This document shows, one piece after another, positions 51,301 through 63,187 of a stretch of DNA of 64,000 nt. Position 1 is the stretch's first letter, and each line of letters begins with the position of its first letter. The translations under genes were made by a program, and so were the position numbers. Source of the stretch: Hydractinia symbiolongicarpus (Eukaryota; Cnidaria; Hydrozoa; Anthoathecata; Hydractiniidae); NCBI RefSeq assembly GCF_029227915.1, contig NC_079885.1, forward strand, positions 30,321,001 to 30,385,000, written 5' to 3'. The notes beneath the pieces were generated by a model that worked only from the letters and a program-made list of their open reading frames with translations, was not told where the DNA came from and searched no databases.

Positions 51301-51788
51301 GCGATTTCCCGTAAATCCCGGGCTTGGCCCGTATAGTCGAATGTATACAAAGAAAGTACCCTGTGAGTAACCTCATTTCCAGAACGATTTTTTAAATTAT
51401 TTTTTCAACACTAAAACGCATAAGACTTGTAGTTTTCAAAAATGTTTTCATTTTTGATGAGACGCTGAATAAAAGAATTTTAATCGCCGGCAAACGAAAA
51501 CCCGCGATTTCCCGTAAATCCCAGACTCGGCCCGTATAGTCAAAAGTATACAAAGAAAGTACCCAGGGTGTAAACTCATTTCTTAAACGATTTTTTAAAT
51601 TATTATTTCACCACTAAAGCCCATGAGACTTGTAGTTTTCAAAAATGTTTTCATTTTTGATGAGACACTGAATAAAAGAAGTTTAATCGCCAGCAAACGA
51701 AAACCTGCCATTTCCCGTAAATTCCGGACTCGGCCCGTATAGTCAAAAGTATACAAAGAAAGTACCCAGGGTGTAAACTCATTTCCAG
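48341..51788 (+). repeat. 3,448-bp (17-monomer) tandem duplication, copy A
   Basis: Matches the next 3,448 bp. The left limit is set by mismatches at 48,339-48,340 against 51,787-51,788. Markers include AAAAATATTTTCATT, GGGTGCAAACTC, GACACTGAAG, AACGGTTTTTTAAA, GAAGGTTTC, GTGAGTAACCTC, GGCCTTGG and the highly diverged monomers from about 50,520. Length is 17 x 203 minus 3, which fits the one-base deletions in GAGTAACTCATTTCC boxes. Confidence 0.88.
50520..50730 (+). repeat. Highly diverged monomer stretch, occurrence 1
   Basis: Linked changes set this stretch apart from the consensus: TATATTTGAATGTATCTAAAG (no GTATAC palindrome), CCCATGGAGTAAACTGATT, ATTTTTCAAATTATTTCTGC, CACTAGAACGAATGAG, GATGTTTAATC, GGCAAATGAAAACC and GAGTTCCCGTTAATCC. 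Its neighbours keep standard boxes, so this looks like an old, separately evolving monomer variant. Confidence 0.8.
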
Positions 51789-54700
51789 AACGATTTTTTA
51801 AATTATTTTTTCACCACTAAAACGCATGAGACTTGTAGTTTTTAAAAATATTTTCATTTTTGATGAGACGCTGAATGAAAGAAGTTTAATCGCCGGCAAA
51901 CGAAAACCTGCGATTTCCCGTAAATCCCAGACTCGGCCCGTATAGTCAAAAGTATACAAAGAAAGTACCCAGGGTGCAAACTCATTTCTTAAACGATTTT
52001 TTAAATTATTATTTCACCACTAAAGCCCATGAGACTTGTAGTTTTCAAAAATGTTTTCATTTTTGATGAGACACTGAAGAAAAGAAGTTTAATCGCCGGC
52101 AAACGAAAACCCGCCATTTCCCGTAAATCCCGGACTCGGTCCGTATAGTCAAAAGTATACAAAGAAAGTACCCAGGGTGTAAACTCATTTCCAGAACGAT
52201 TTTTTAAATTATTTTTTCACCACTAAAACGCATAAGACTTGTAGTTCTCAAAAATGTTTTCATTTTTGATGAGACGCTGAATAAAAGAAGTTTAATCGCC
52301 GGCAAACGAAAACCCGCGATTTCCCGTAAATCCCGGACTCGGCCCGTATAGTGAAAAGTATACAAAGAAAGTACCCAGGGAGTAAACTCATTTCCCGAAC
52401 GGTTTTTTAAATTATTTTTTCACCACTAAAACGCATGACACTTGTAGTTTTCAAAAATGTTTTCATTTTTGATGAGACGCTTAATGAAAGAGGTTTAATC
52501 GCCGGCAAACGAAAACCCACGATTTCCCGTAAATCCCGGGCTTGGCCCGTATAGTCGAAAGTATACAAAGAAAGTACCCAGGGAGTAACTCATTTCCCGA
52601 ACGATTTTTTAAATTATTTTTTCACCACTAAAACGCATGAGACTTGAAGGTTTCAAATATGTTTTCATTTTTGATGAGACGCTTAATGAAAGAGGTTTAA
52701 TCGCCGGCAAACGAAAACCCGTGATTTCCCGTAAATCCCGGGCTTGGCCCGTATAGTCGAATGTATACAAAGAAAGTACCCTGTGAGTAACCTCATTTCC
52801 AGAACGATTTTTTAAATTATTTTTTCACCACTAAAACGCATAAGACTTGTAGTTTTCAAAAATGTTTTCATTTTTGATGAGACGCTGAATAAAAGAATTT
52901 TAATCGCTGGCAAACGAAAACCCGCGATTTCCCGTAAATCCCGGCCTTGGCCCGTATAGTCAAAAGTATACAAAGAAAGTACCCAGGGAGTAAACACATT
53001 TCCCGAACGATTTTTTAAATTATCTTTTCACCACTAAAATGCATGAGACTTGTACTTTCCAAAAATTTTTTCATTTTTGATGAGACGCTGAATAAAAGAA
53101 GTTTAATCGCCGGCAAACGAAAACCCGCGATTTCCCGTAAATCCCGGACTCGCCCCGTATAGTCAAAAGTATACAAAGAAAGTACCCAGGGAGTAAACTC
53201 ATTTCCCGAACGGTTTTTTAAATTATTTTTTCACCACTAAAACGCATGACACTTGTAGTTTTCAAAAATGTTTTCATTTTTGATGAGACGCTTAATGAAA
53301 GAGGTTTAATCGCCGGCAAACGAAAACCCACGATTTCCCGTAAATCCCGGGCTTGGCCCGTATAGTCGAATGTATACAAAGAAAGTACCCAGGGAGTAAC
53401 TCATTTCCCGAACGATTTTTTAAATTATTTTTTCACCACTAAAACGCATGAGACTTGAAGGTTTCAAAAATGTTTTCATTTTTGATGAGACGCTTAATGA
53501 AAGAGGTTTAATCGCCGGCAAACGAAAACCTGTGATTTCCCGTAAATCCCGGGCTTGGCCCGTATAGTCGAATGTATACAAAGAAAGTACCCTGTGAGTA
53601 ACCTCATTTCCAGAACGATTTTTTAAATTATTTTTTCACCACTAAAACGCATAAGACTTGTAGTTTTCAAAAATGTTTTCATTTTTGATGAGACGCTGAA
53701 TAAAAGAATTTTAATCGCTGGCAAACGAAAACCCGCGATTTCCCGTAAATCCCGGCCTTGGCCCGTATAGTCAAAAGTATACAAAGAAAGTATCCAGGGA
53801 GTAAACACATTTCCCGAACGATTTTTTAAATTATCTTTTCACCACTAAAATGCATGAGACTTGTACTTTTCAAAAATGTTTTCATTTTTGATGAGACGCC
53901 GAATAAAAGAAGTTTTATCGCTGGCAAACGAAAACCCGCGATTTCCCGTAAATCCCGGGCTTGGCCCGTATATTTGAATGTATCTAAAGAAAGTACCCAT
54001 GGAGTAAACTGATTTCCCGAACGATTTTTCAAATTATTTCTGCACCACTAGAACGAATGAGACTTGTAGTTTTCAAAAATGTTTTCATTTTTAATGAGAC
54101 GCTTAATGAAAGATGTTTAATCGCCGGCAAATGAAAACCCGCGAGTTCCCGTTAATCCCGGGCTTGTCCCGTATAGTCGAATGTATACAAAGAAAGTACC
54201 CTGTGAGTAAACTCATTTGCAGAACGATTTTTTAAATTATCTTTTCACCACTAAAGCCCATGAGACTTGCAGTTTTTAAAAATGTTTTCATTTTTGATGA
54301 GACGCTGAATAAAAGAAGTTTAATCGCCGGCAAACTAACACCCGCGATTTCCCGTAAATCCCGGACTTGGCCCGTATAGTTAAAAGTATACAAAGAAAGT
54401 ACCCAGGGAGTAAACTCATTTCCCTAACGGTTTTTTAAATTATTTTTTCACCACTAAAACGCATGAGACTTGTAGTTTTCAAAAATGTTTTCTTTTTTGA
54501 TGAGACGCTTAATGAAAGAGGTTTAATCGCCGGCAAACGAAAACCCACGATTTCCCGTAAATCCCGGGCTTGGCCCGTATAGTCGAATGTATACAAAGAA
54601 AGTACCCAGGGAGTAACTCATTTCCCGAACGATTTTTTAAATTATCTTTTCACCACTAAAACGCATGAGACTTGTAGGTTTCAAAAATGTTTTCATTTTT

Positions 54701-55236
54701 GATGAGACGCTTAATGAAAGAGGTTTAATCGCCGGCAAACGAAAACCCGCGATTTCCCGTAAATCCCGGGCTTGGCCCGTATAGTCGAATGTATACAAAG
54801 AAAGTACCCTGTGAGTAACCTCATTTCCAGAACGATTTTTTAAATTATTTTTTCAACACTAAAACGCATAAGACTTGTAGTTTTCAAAAATGTTTTCATT
54901 TTTGATGAGACGCTGAATAAAAGAATTTTAATCGCCGGCAAACGAAAACCCGCGATTTCCCGTAAATCCCAGACTCGGCCCGTATAGTCAAAAGTATACA
55001 AAGAAAGTACCCAGGGTGTAAACTCATTTCTTAAACGATTTTTTAAATTATTATTTCACCACTAAAGCCCATGAGACTTGTAGTTTTCAAAAATGTTTTC
55101 ATTTTTGATGAGACACTGAATAAAAGAAGTTTAATCGCCAGCAAACGAAAACCCGCCATTTCCCGTAAATTCCGGACTCGGCCCGTATAGTCAAAAGTAT
55201 ACAAAGAAAGTACCCAGGGTGTAAACTCATTTCCAG
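51789..55236 (+). repeat. 3,448-bp tandem duplication, copy B
   Basis: A direct tandem copy of 48,341-51,788; the junction is certain to within about 39 bp. Differences seen include TGTTTTTATT near 49,821 against TGTTTTCATT near 53,269, GGCCC near 49,706 against GCCCC near 53,154, and GATTTCACG near 50,899 against GATTTCCCG near 54,347. Confidence 0.88.
53968..54178 (+). repeat. Highly diverged monomer stretch, occurrence 2
   Basis: Same linked changes as at 50,520, exactly 3,448 bp later, carried by the 17-monomer duplication. Confidence 0.8.
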
Positions 55237-55683
55237 AACGATTTTTTAAATTATTTTTTCACCACTAAAACGCATAAGACTTGTAGTTTTTAAAAATGTT
55301 TTCATTTTTGATGAGACGCTGAATAAAAGAAGTTTAATCGCCGGCAAACGAAAACCCGCCATTTCCCGTAAATCACCCCGGACTCAGCCCGTATAATCAA
55401 AAGTATACAAAGAAAGTACCCAGGGAGTAAACTCATTTCCCGAACGATTTTTTAAATTATTTTTTCACCACTAAAACGCATGAAACTTGTAGTTTTCAAA
55501 AATCTTTTTATTTTTGATGAGACGCTGAATGAAAGAAGTTTACTCGCCGGCAAACGAAAACCCACGATTTCCCGTAAATCCCGGGCTTGGCCCGTATATT
55601 CAAATGTATAAAAAGAAAGTACCCTGTGAGTAAACTCATTTCCAGAACGATTTTTTAAATTATTTTTTCACCACTAAAACGCA
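54735..55683 (+). repeat. 3,250-bp-offset repeat (16 monomers), copy A
   Basis: Matches 57,985-58,933: TTTCAACACTAAAACGC, AATTTTAATCGCCGG, AAATCCCAGACTC, GACACTGAATAAAAG, the AATCACCCCGG insertion box and AATCTTTTTATTTTTG, in the same order. Confidence 0.78.
55371..55383 (+). repeat. AATCACCCCGG insertion variant, first of three
   Basis: The core box AATCCCGG reads AATCACCCCGG here, a three-base insertion, followed by ACTCAGCCCGTATAATC. The same linked variant recurs at 58,621 and 60,854 (offsets 3,250 and 2,233), making it a good tracer of duplications in the right domain. Confidence 0.88.
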
Positions 55684-57299
55684 TGAGACTTGTAGGTTTC
55701 AAAAATGTTTTCATTTTTGATGAGACGCTTAATGAAAGAGGTTTAATCGCCGGCAAACGAAAACCCGTGATTTCCCGTAAATCCCGGGCTTGGCCCGTAT
55801 AGTCGAATGTATACAAAGAAAGTACCCTGTGAGTAACCTCATTTCCAGAACGATTTTTTAAATTATTTTTTCACCACTAAAACGCATAAGACTTGTAGTT
55901 TTCAAAAATGTTTTCATTTTTGATGAGACGCTGAATAAAAGAATTTTAATCGCTGGCAAACGAAAACCCGCGATTTCCCGTAAATCCCGGCCTTGGCCCG
56001 TATAGTCAAAAGTATACAAAGAAAGTACCCTGTGAGTAAACTCATTTGCAGAACGATTTTTTAAATTATCTTTTCACCACTAAAGCCCATGAGACTTGCA
56101 GTTTTTAAAAATGTTTTCATTTTTGATGAGACGCTGAATAAAAGAAGTTTAATCGCCGGCAAACTAACACCCGCGATTTCCCATAAATCCCGGACTCGGC
56201 CCGTATAGTCAAAAGTATACAAAGAAAGTACCCAGGGAGTAAACTCATTTCCCGAACGGTTTTTTAAATTATTTTTTCACCACTAAAACGCATGAGACTT
56301 GTAGTTTTCAAAAATGTTTTCTTTTTTGATGAGACGCTTAATGAAAGAGGTTTAATCGCCGGCAAACGAAAACCCACGATTTCCCGTAAATCCCGGGCTT
56401 GGCCCGTATAGTCGAATGTATACAAAGAAAGTACCCAGGGAGTAACTCATTTCCCGAACGATTTTTTAAATTATCTTTTCACCACTAAAACGCATGAGAC
56501 TTGTAGGTTTCAAAAATGTTTTCATTTTTGATGAGACGCTTAATGAAAGAGGTTTAATCGCTGGCAAACGAAAACCCGTGATTTCCCGTAAATCCCGGGC
56601 TTGGCCCGTATAGTCGAATGTATACAAAGAAAGTACCCTGTGAGTAACCTCATTTCCAGAACGATTTTTTAAATTATTTTTTCAACACTAAAACGCATAA
56701 GACTTGTAGTTTTCAAAAATGTTTTCATTTTTGATGAGACGCTGAATAAAAGAATTTTAATCGCCGGCAAACGAAAACCCGCGATTTCCCGTAAATCCCG
56801 GGCTTGGCCCGTATAGTCAAAAGTATACAAAGAAAGTACCCAGGGAGTAAACACATTTCCCGAACGATTTTTTAAATTATTTTTTCACCACTAAAACGCA
56901 TGAGACTTGTAGTTTTCAAAAGTGTTTTCATTTTTGATGAGACGCTGAATAAAAGAAGTTTAATCGCCGGCAAACGAAAACAAGCGATTTCCCGTAAATC
57001 CCGGGCTTGGCCCGTATAGTTGAATGTATCTAAAGAAAGTACCCAGGGAGTAAACTGATTTCCCGAACGATTTTTCAAATTATTTCTGCACCACTAGAAC
57101 GAATGAGACTTGTAGTTTCCAAAAATGTTTTCATTTTTAATGAGACGCTTAATGAAAGATGTTTAATCGCCGGCAAATGAAAACCCGCGAGTTCCCGTTA
57201 ATCCCGGGCTTGTCCCGTATAGTCGAATGTATACAAAGAAAGTACCCTGTGAGTAAATTCATTTGCAGAACGATTTTTTAAATTATCTTTTCACCACTA
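55652..57299 (+). repeat. 5,888-bp-offset repeat (29 monomers), copy A
   Basis: Matches 61,540-63,187: TGTAGGTTTC, GTGAGTAACCTC, TCGCTGGC with GGCCTTGG, CATTTGCAG, GGCAAACTAACACC, CTTTTTTGATG, TTTCAACAC, AAAAGTGTTTTC and the diverged stretch. The offset is 29 x 203 plus 1. Confidence 0.77.
57018..57230 (+). repeat. Highly diverged monomer stretch, occurrence 3
   Basis: Same variant with ATAGTTGAATGTATCTAAAG and CCCAGGGAGTAAACTG, slightly closer to the consensus than the copies at 50,520 and 53,968. The preceding monomer differs (AAAACAAGCG), so the flanks were reshuffled. Confidence 0.78.
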
Positions 57300-57984
57300 A
57301 AGCCCATGAGACTTGCAGTTTTTAAAAATGTTTTCATTTTTGATGAGACGCTGAATAAAAGAAGTTTAATCGCCGGGAAACTAACACCCGCGATTTCCCG
57401 TAAATCCCGGACTTGGCCCGTATAGTCAAAAGTATACAAAGAAAGTACCCAGGGAGTAAACTCATTTCCCGAACGATTTTTTAAATTATTTTTTCACCAC
57501 TAAAACGCATGAGACTTGTAGGTTTCAAAAATGTTTTCATTTTTGATGAGACGCTTAATGAAAGAGGTTTAATCGCCGGCAAACGAAAACCCCAGATTTC
57601 CCGTAAATCCCGGGCTTGGCCCGTATAGTCGAATGTATACAAAGAAAGTACCCTGTGAGTAACCTCATTTCCAGAACGATTTTTTAAATTATTTTTTCAC
57701 CACTAAAACGCATAAGACTTGTAGTTTTCAAAAATGTTTTCATTTTTGATGAGACGCTGAATAAAAGAATTTTAATCGCCGGCAAACGAAAACCCGCGAT
57801 TTCCCGTAAATCCCGGGCTTGGCCCGTATAGTCAAAAGTACACAAAGAAAGTACCCAGGGAGTAAACACATTTCCCGAACGATTTTTTAAATTATTTTTT
57901 CACCACTAAAACGCATGAGACTTGTAGTTTTCAAAAGTGTTTTCATTTTTGATGAGACGCTGAATAAAAGAAGTTTAATCGCCG

Positions 57985-58933
57985 GCAAACGAAAACCCGC
58001 GATTTCCCGTAAATCCCGGGCTTGGCCCGCATAGTCGAATGTATACAAAGAAAGTACCCTGTGAGTAACCTCATTTCCAGAACGATTTTTTAAATTATTT
58101 TTTCAACACTAAAACGCATAAGACTTGTAGTTTTCAAAAATGTTTTCATTTTTGATGAGACGCTGAATAAAAGAATTTTAATCGCCGGCAAACGAAAACC
58201 CGCGATTTCCCGTAAATCCCAGACTCGGCCCGTATAGTCAAAAGTATACAAAGAAAGTACCCAGGGTGTAAACTCATTTCTTAAACGATTTTTTAAATTA
58301 TTATTTCACCACTAAAGCCCATGAGACTTGTAGTTTTCAAAAATGTTTTCATTTTTGATGAGACACTGAATAAAAGAAGTTTAATCGCCGGCAAACGAAA
58401 ACCCGCCATTTCCCGTAAATCCCGGACTCGGCCCGTATAGTCAAAAGTATACAAAGAAAGTACCCAGGGTGTAAACTCATTTCCAGAACGATTTTTTAAA
58501 TTATTTTTTCACCACTAAAACGCATAAGACTTGTAGTTTTTAAAAATGTTTTCATTTTTAACGAGACGCTGAATAAAAGAAGTTTAATCGCCGGCAAACG
58601 AAAACCCGCCATTTCCCGTAAATCACCCCGGACTCAGCCCGTATAATCAAAATTATACAAAGAAAGTACCCAGGGAGTAAACTCATTTCCCGAACGATTT
58701 TTTAAATTATTTTTTTACCACTAAAACGCATGAAACTTGTAGTTTTCAAAAATCTTTTTATTTTTGATGAGACGCTGAATGAAAGAAGTTTAATCGCCGG
58801 CAAACGAAAACCCGCGATTTCCCGTAAATCCCGGGCTTGGCCCGTATATTCAAATGTATAAAAAGAAAGTACCCTGTGAGTAAACTCATTTCCAGAACGA
58901 TTTTTTAAATTATTTTTTCACCACTAAAACGCA
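57985..58933 (+). repeat. 3,250-bp-offset repeat, copy B
   Basis: Second copy of 54,735-55,683. It has its own changes, such as ATTTTTAACGAGACG near 58,556 and AAAATTATAC near 58,650. Confidence 0.76.
58621..58633 (+). repeat. AATCACCCCGG insertion variant, second
   Basis: Same three-base insertion and GTATAATC linkage as at 55,371. Confidence 0.88.
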
Positions 58934-59723
58934 TAAGACTTGTAGTTCTCAAAAATGTTTTCATTTTTGATGAGACGCTGAATAAAAGAAGTTTAATCGC
59001 CGGCAAACAAAAACCCGCGATTTCCCGTAAATCCCGGACTCGGCCCGTATAGTCAAAAGTATACAAAGAAAGTACCCAGGGAGTAAACTCATTTCCCGAA
59101 CGGTTTTTTAAATTATTTTTTCACCACTAAAACACATGACACTTGTAGTTTTCAAAAATGTTTTCATTTTTGATGAGACGCTTAATGAAAGAGGTTTAAT
59201 CGCCGGCAAACGAAAACCCACGATTTCCCGTAAATCCCGGGCTCGGCCCGTATAGTCGAATGTATACAAAGAAAGTACCCAGGGAGTAACTCATTTCCCG
59301 AACGATTTTTTAAATTATTTTTTCACCACTAAAACGCATGAGACTTGTAGGTTTCAAAAATGTTTTCATTTTTGATGAGACGCTTAATGAAAGAGGTTTA
59401 ATCGCCGGCAAACGAAAACCCGTGATTTCCCGTAAATCCCGGGCTTGGCCCGTATAGTCGAAAGTATACAAAGAAAGTACCCAGGGAGTAAACTCATTTC
59501 CCGAACGGTTTTTTAAATTATTTTTTCACCACTAAAACGCATGAGACTTGTAGTTTTCAAAAAATTTTTCTTTTTTGATGAGACGCTTAATGAAAGAGGT
59601 TTAATCGCCGGCAAACGAAAACCCACGATTTCCCGTAAATCCCGGGCTTGGCCCGTATAGTCGAATGTATACAAAGAAAGTACCCAGGGAGTAACTCATT
59701 TCCCGAACGATTTTTTAAATTAT

Positions 59724-61699
59724 CTTTTCACCACTAAAACGCATGAGACTTGTAGGTTTCAAAAATGTTTTCATTTTTGATGAGACGCTTAATGAAAGAG
59801 GTTTAATCGCCGGCAAACGAAAACCCGCGATTTCCCGTAAATCCCGGGCTTGGCACGTTTAGTCGAATGTATACAAAGAAAGTACCCTGTGAGTAACCTC
59901 ATTTCCAGAACGATTTTTTAAATTATTTTTTCACCACTAAAACGCATAAGACTTGTAGTTTTCAAAAATGTTTTCATTTTTGATGAGACGCTGAATAAAA
60001 GAATTTTAATCGCCGGCAAACGAAAACCCGCGATTTCCCGTAAATCCCGGGCTTGGCCCGTAAAGTCAAAAGTACACAAAGAAAGTACCCAGGGAGTAAA
60101 CACATTTCCCGACCGATTTTTTAAATTATTTTTTCACCACTAAAACGCATGAGACTTGTAGTTTTCAAAAGTGTTTTCATTTTTGATGAGACGCTGAATA
60201 AAAGAAGTTTAATCGCCGGCAAACGAAAACCCGCGATTTCCCGTAAATCCCGGGCTTGGCCCGTATAGTCGAATGTATACAAAGAAAGTACCCTGTAAGT
60301 AACCTCATTTCCAGAACGATTTTTTAAATTATTTTTTCAACACTAAAACGCATAAGACTTGTAGTTTTCAAAAATGTTTTCATTTTTGATGAGACGCTGA
60401 ATAAAAGAATTTTAATCGCCGGCAAACGAAAACCCGCGATTTCCCGTAAATCCCAGACTCGGCCCGTATAGTCAAAAGTATACAAAGAAAGTACCCAGGG
60501 TGTAAACTCATTTCTTAAACGATTTTTTAAATTATTATTTCACCACTAAAGCCCATGAGACTTGTAGTTTTCAAAAATGTTTTCATTTTTGATGAGACAC
60601 TGAATAAAAGAAGTTTAATCGCCGGCAAACGAAAACCCGCCATTTCCCGTAAATCCCGGACTCGGCCCGTATAGTCAAAAGTATACAAAGAAAGTACCCA
60701 GGGTGTAAACTCATTTCCAGAACGATTTTTAAATTATTTTTTCACCACTAAAACGCATAAGACTTGTAGTTTTTAAAAATGTTTTCATTTTTGATGAGAC
60801 GCTGAATAAAAGAAGTTTAATCGCCGGCAAACGAAAACCCGCCATTTCCCGTAAATCACCCCGGACTCAGCCCGTATAATCAAAAGTATACAAAGAAAGT
60901 ACCCAGGGAGTAAACTCATTTCCCGAACGATTTTTTAAATTATTTTTTCACCACTAAAACGCATGAAACTTGTAGTTTTCAAAAATCTTTTTATTTTTGA
61001 TGAGACGCTGAATGAAAGAAGTTTAATCGCCGGCAAACGAAAACCCGCGATTTCCCGTAAATCCCGGGCTTGGCCCGTATATTCAAATGTATAAAAAGAA
61101 AGTACCCTGTGAGTAAACTCATTTCCAGAACGATTTTTTAAATTATTTTTTCACCACTAAAACGCATAAGACTTGTAGTTCTCAAAAATGTTTTCATTTT
61201 TGATGAGACGCTGAATAAAAGAAGTTTAATCGCCGGCAAACGAAAACCCGCGATTTCCCGTAAATCCCGGACTCGGCCCGTATAGTCAAAAGTATACAAA
61301 GAAAGTACCCAGGGAGTAAACTCATTTCCCGAACGGTTTTTTAAATTATTTTTTCACCACTAAAACACATTACACTTGTAGTTTCCAAAAATGTTTTCAT
61401 TTTTGATGAGACGCTTAATGAAAGAGGTTTAATCGCCGGCAAACGAAAACCCACGATTTCCCGTAAATCCCGGGCTCGGCCCGTATAGTCGAATGTATAC
61501 AAAGAAAGTAGCCAGGGAGTAACTGATTTCCCGAACGATTTTTTAAATTATTTTTTCACCACTAAAACGCATGAGACTTGTAGGTTTCAAAAATGTTTTC
61601 ATTTTTGATGAGACGCTTAATGAAAGAGGTTTAATCGCCGGCAAACGAAAACCCGTGATTTCCCGTAAATCCCGGGCTTGGCCCGTATAGTCGAATGTA
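59724..61699 (+). repeat. 2,234-bp unit, copy B
   Basis: Second copy of the 57,490 unit. After about 61,540 the sequence also aligns with 55,652 at an offset of 5,888 bp, marking where one duplication register gives way to another. Confidence 0.76.
60854..60866 (+). repeat. AATCACCCCGG insertion variant, third
   Basis: Same insertion, 2,233 bp after the second occurrence. The 2,234-bp unit is one base shorter here because of a lost T near 60,726. Confidence 0.88.
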
Positions 61700-63187
61700 T
61701 ACAAAGAAAGTACCCTGTGAGTAACCTCATTTCCAGAACGATTTTTTAAATTATTTTTTTACCACTAAAACGCATAAGACTTGTAGTTTTCAAAAATGTT
61801 TTCATTTTTGATGAGACGCTGAATAAAAGAATTTTAATCGCTGGCAAACGAAAACCCGCGATTTCCCGTAAATCCCGGCCTTGGCCCGTATAGTCAAAAG
61901 TATACAAAGAAAGTACCCTGTGAGTAAACTCATTTGCAGAACGATTTTTTAAATTATCTTTTCACCACTAAAGCCCATGAGACTTGCAGTTTTTAAAAAT
62001 GTTTTTATTTTTGATGAGACGCTGATTAAAAAAAGTTTAATCGCCGGCAAACTAACACCCGCGATTTCCCGTAAATCCCGGACTCGGCCCGTATAGTCAA
62101 AAGTATACAAAGAAAGTACCCAGGGAGTAAACTCATTTCCCGAACGGTTTTTTAAATTATTTTTTCACCACTAAAACGCATGAGACTTGCAGTATTCAAA
62201 AATTTTTTCTTTTTTGATGAGACGATTAATGAAAGAGGTTTAATAGCCGGCAAACGAAAACCCACGATTTCCCGTAAATCCCGGGCTTGGCCCGTATAGT
62301 CGAATGTATACAAAGAAAGTACCCAGGGAGTAACTCATTTCCCGAACGATTTTTTAAATTATCTTTTCACCACTAAAACGCATGAGACTTGTAGGTTTCA
62401 AAAATGTTTTCATTTTTGATGAGACGCTTAATGAAAGAGGTTTAATCGCCGGCAAACGAAAACCCGCGATTTCCCGTAAATCCCGGGCTTGGCCCGTATA
62501 GTCGAATGTATACAAAGAAAGTACCCTGTGAGTAACCTCATTTCCAGAACGATTTTTTAAATTATTTTTTCAACACTAAAACGCATAAGACTTGTAGCTT
62601 TCAAAAATGTTTTCATTTTTGATGAGACGCTGAATAAAAGAATTTTAATCGCCGGCAAACGAAAACCCGCGATTTCCCGTAAATCCCGGGCTTGGCCCGT
62701 ATAGTCAAAAGTATACAAAGAAAGTACCCAGGGAGTAAACACATTTCCCGAACGATTTTTTAAATTATTTTTTCACCACTAAAACGCATGAGACTTGTAG
62801 TTTTCAAAAGTGTTTTCATTTTTGATGAGACGCTGAATAAAAGAAGTTTAATCGCCGGCAAACGAAAACACGCGATTTCCCGTAAATCCCGGGCTTGGCC
62901 CGTATAGTTGAATGTATCTAAAGAAAGTACCCAGGGAGTAAACTGATTTCCCGAACGATTTTTCAAATTATTTCTGCACCACTAGAACGAATGAGACTTG
63001 TAGTTTTCAAAAATGTTTTCATTTTTAATGAGACGCTTAATGAAAGATGTTTAATCTCCGGCAAATGAAAAAACGCGAGTTCCCGTTAATCCCGGGCTTG
63101 TCCCGTATAGTCGAATGTATACAAAGAAAGTACCCTGTGAGTAAATTCATTTGCAGAACGATTTTTTAAATTATCTTTTCACCACTA
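61540..63187 (+). repeat. 5,888-bp-offset repeat, copy B
   Basis: Second copy of 55,652-57,299. Private changes include GCTGATTAAAAAAAG near 62,023, GCAGTATTC near 62,189 and TAATAGCCGG near 62,241. It stops at about 63,188, where CACTAAAACGCATAAG replaces CACTAAAGCCCATGAG. Confidence 0.77.
62906..63118 (+). repeat. Highly diverged monomer stretch, occurrence 4
   Basis: Same variant 5,888 bp after occurrence 3, with private changes AATCTCCGGC and GAAAAAACGCGAG near 63,055-63,075. Confidence 0.78.

Larger units (their letters stand above)
57490..59723 (+). repeat. 2,234-bp (11-monomer) unit, copy A
   Basis: Matches the following unit from 59,724 at an offset of 2,234 bp (2,233 after a one-base loss near 60,726). 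The matching part runs to about 59,465. Shared: GTAAACACATTTCCC, AAAAGTGTTTTC, TTTCAACAC, AATCACCCCGG, AATCTTTTTATT and CACTAAAACACAT. Confidence 0.78.
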
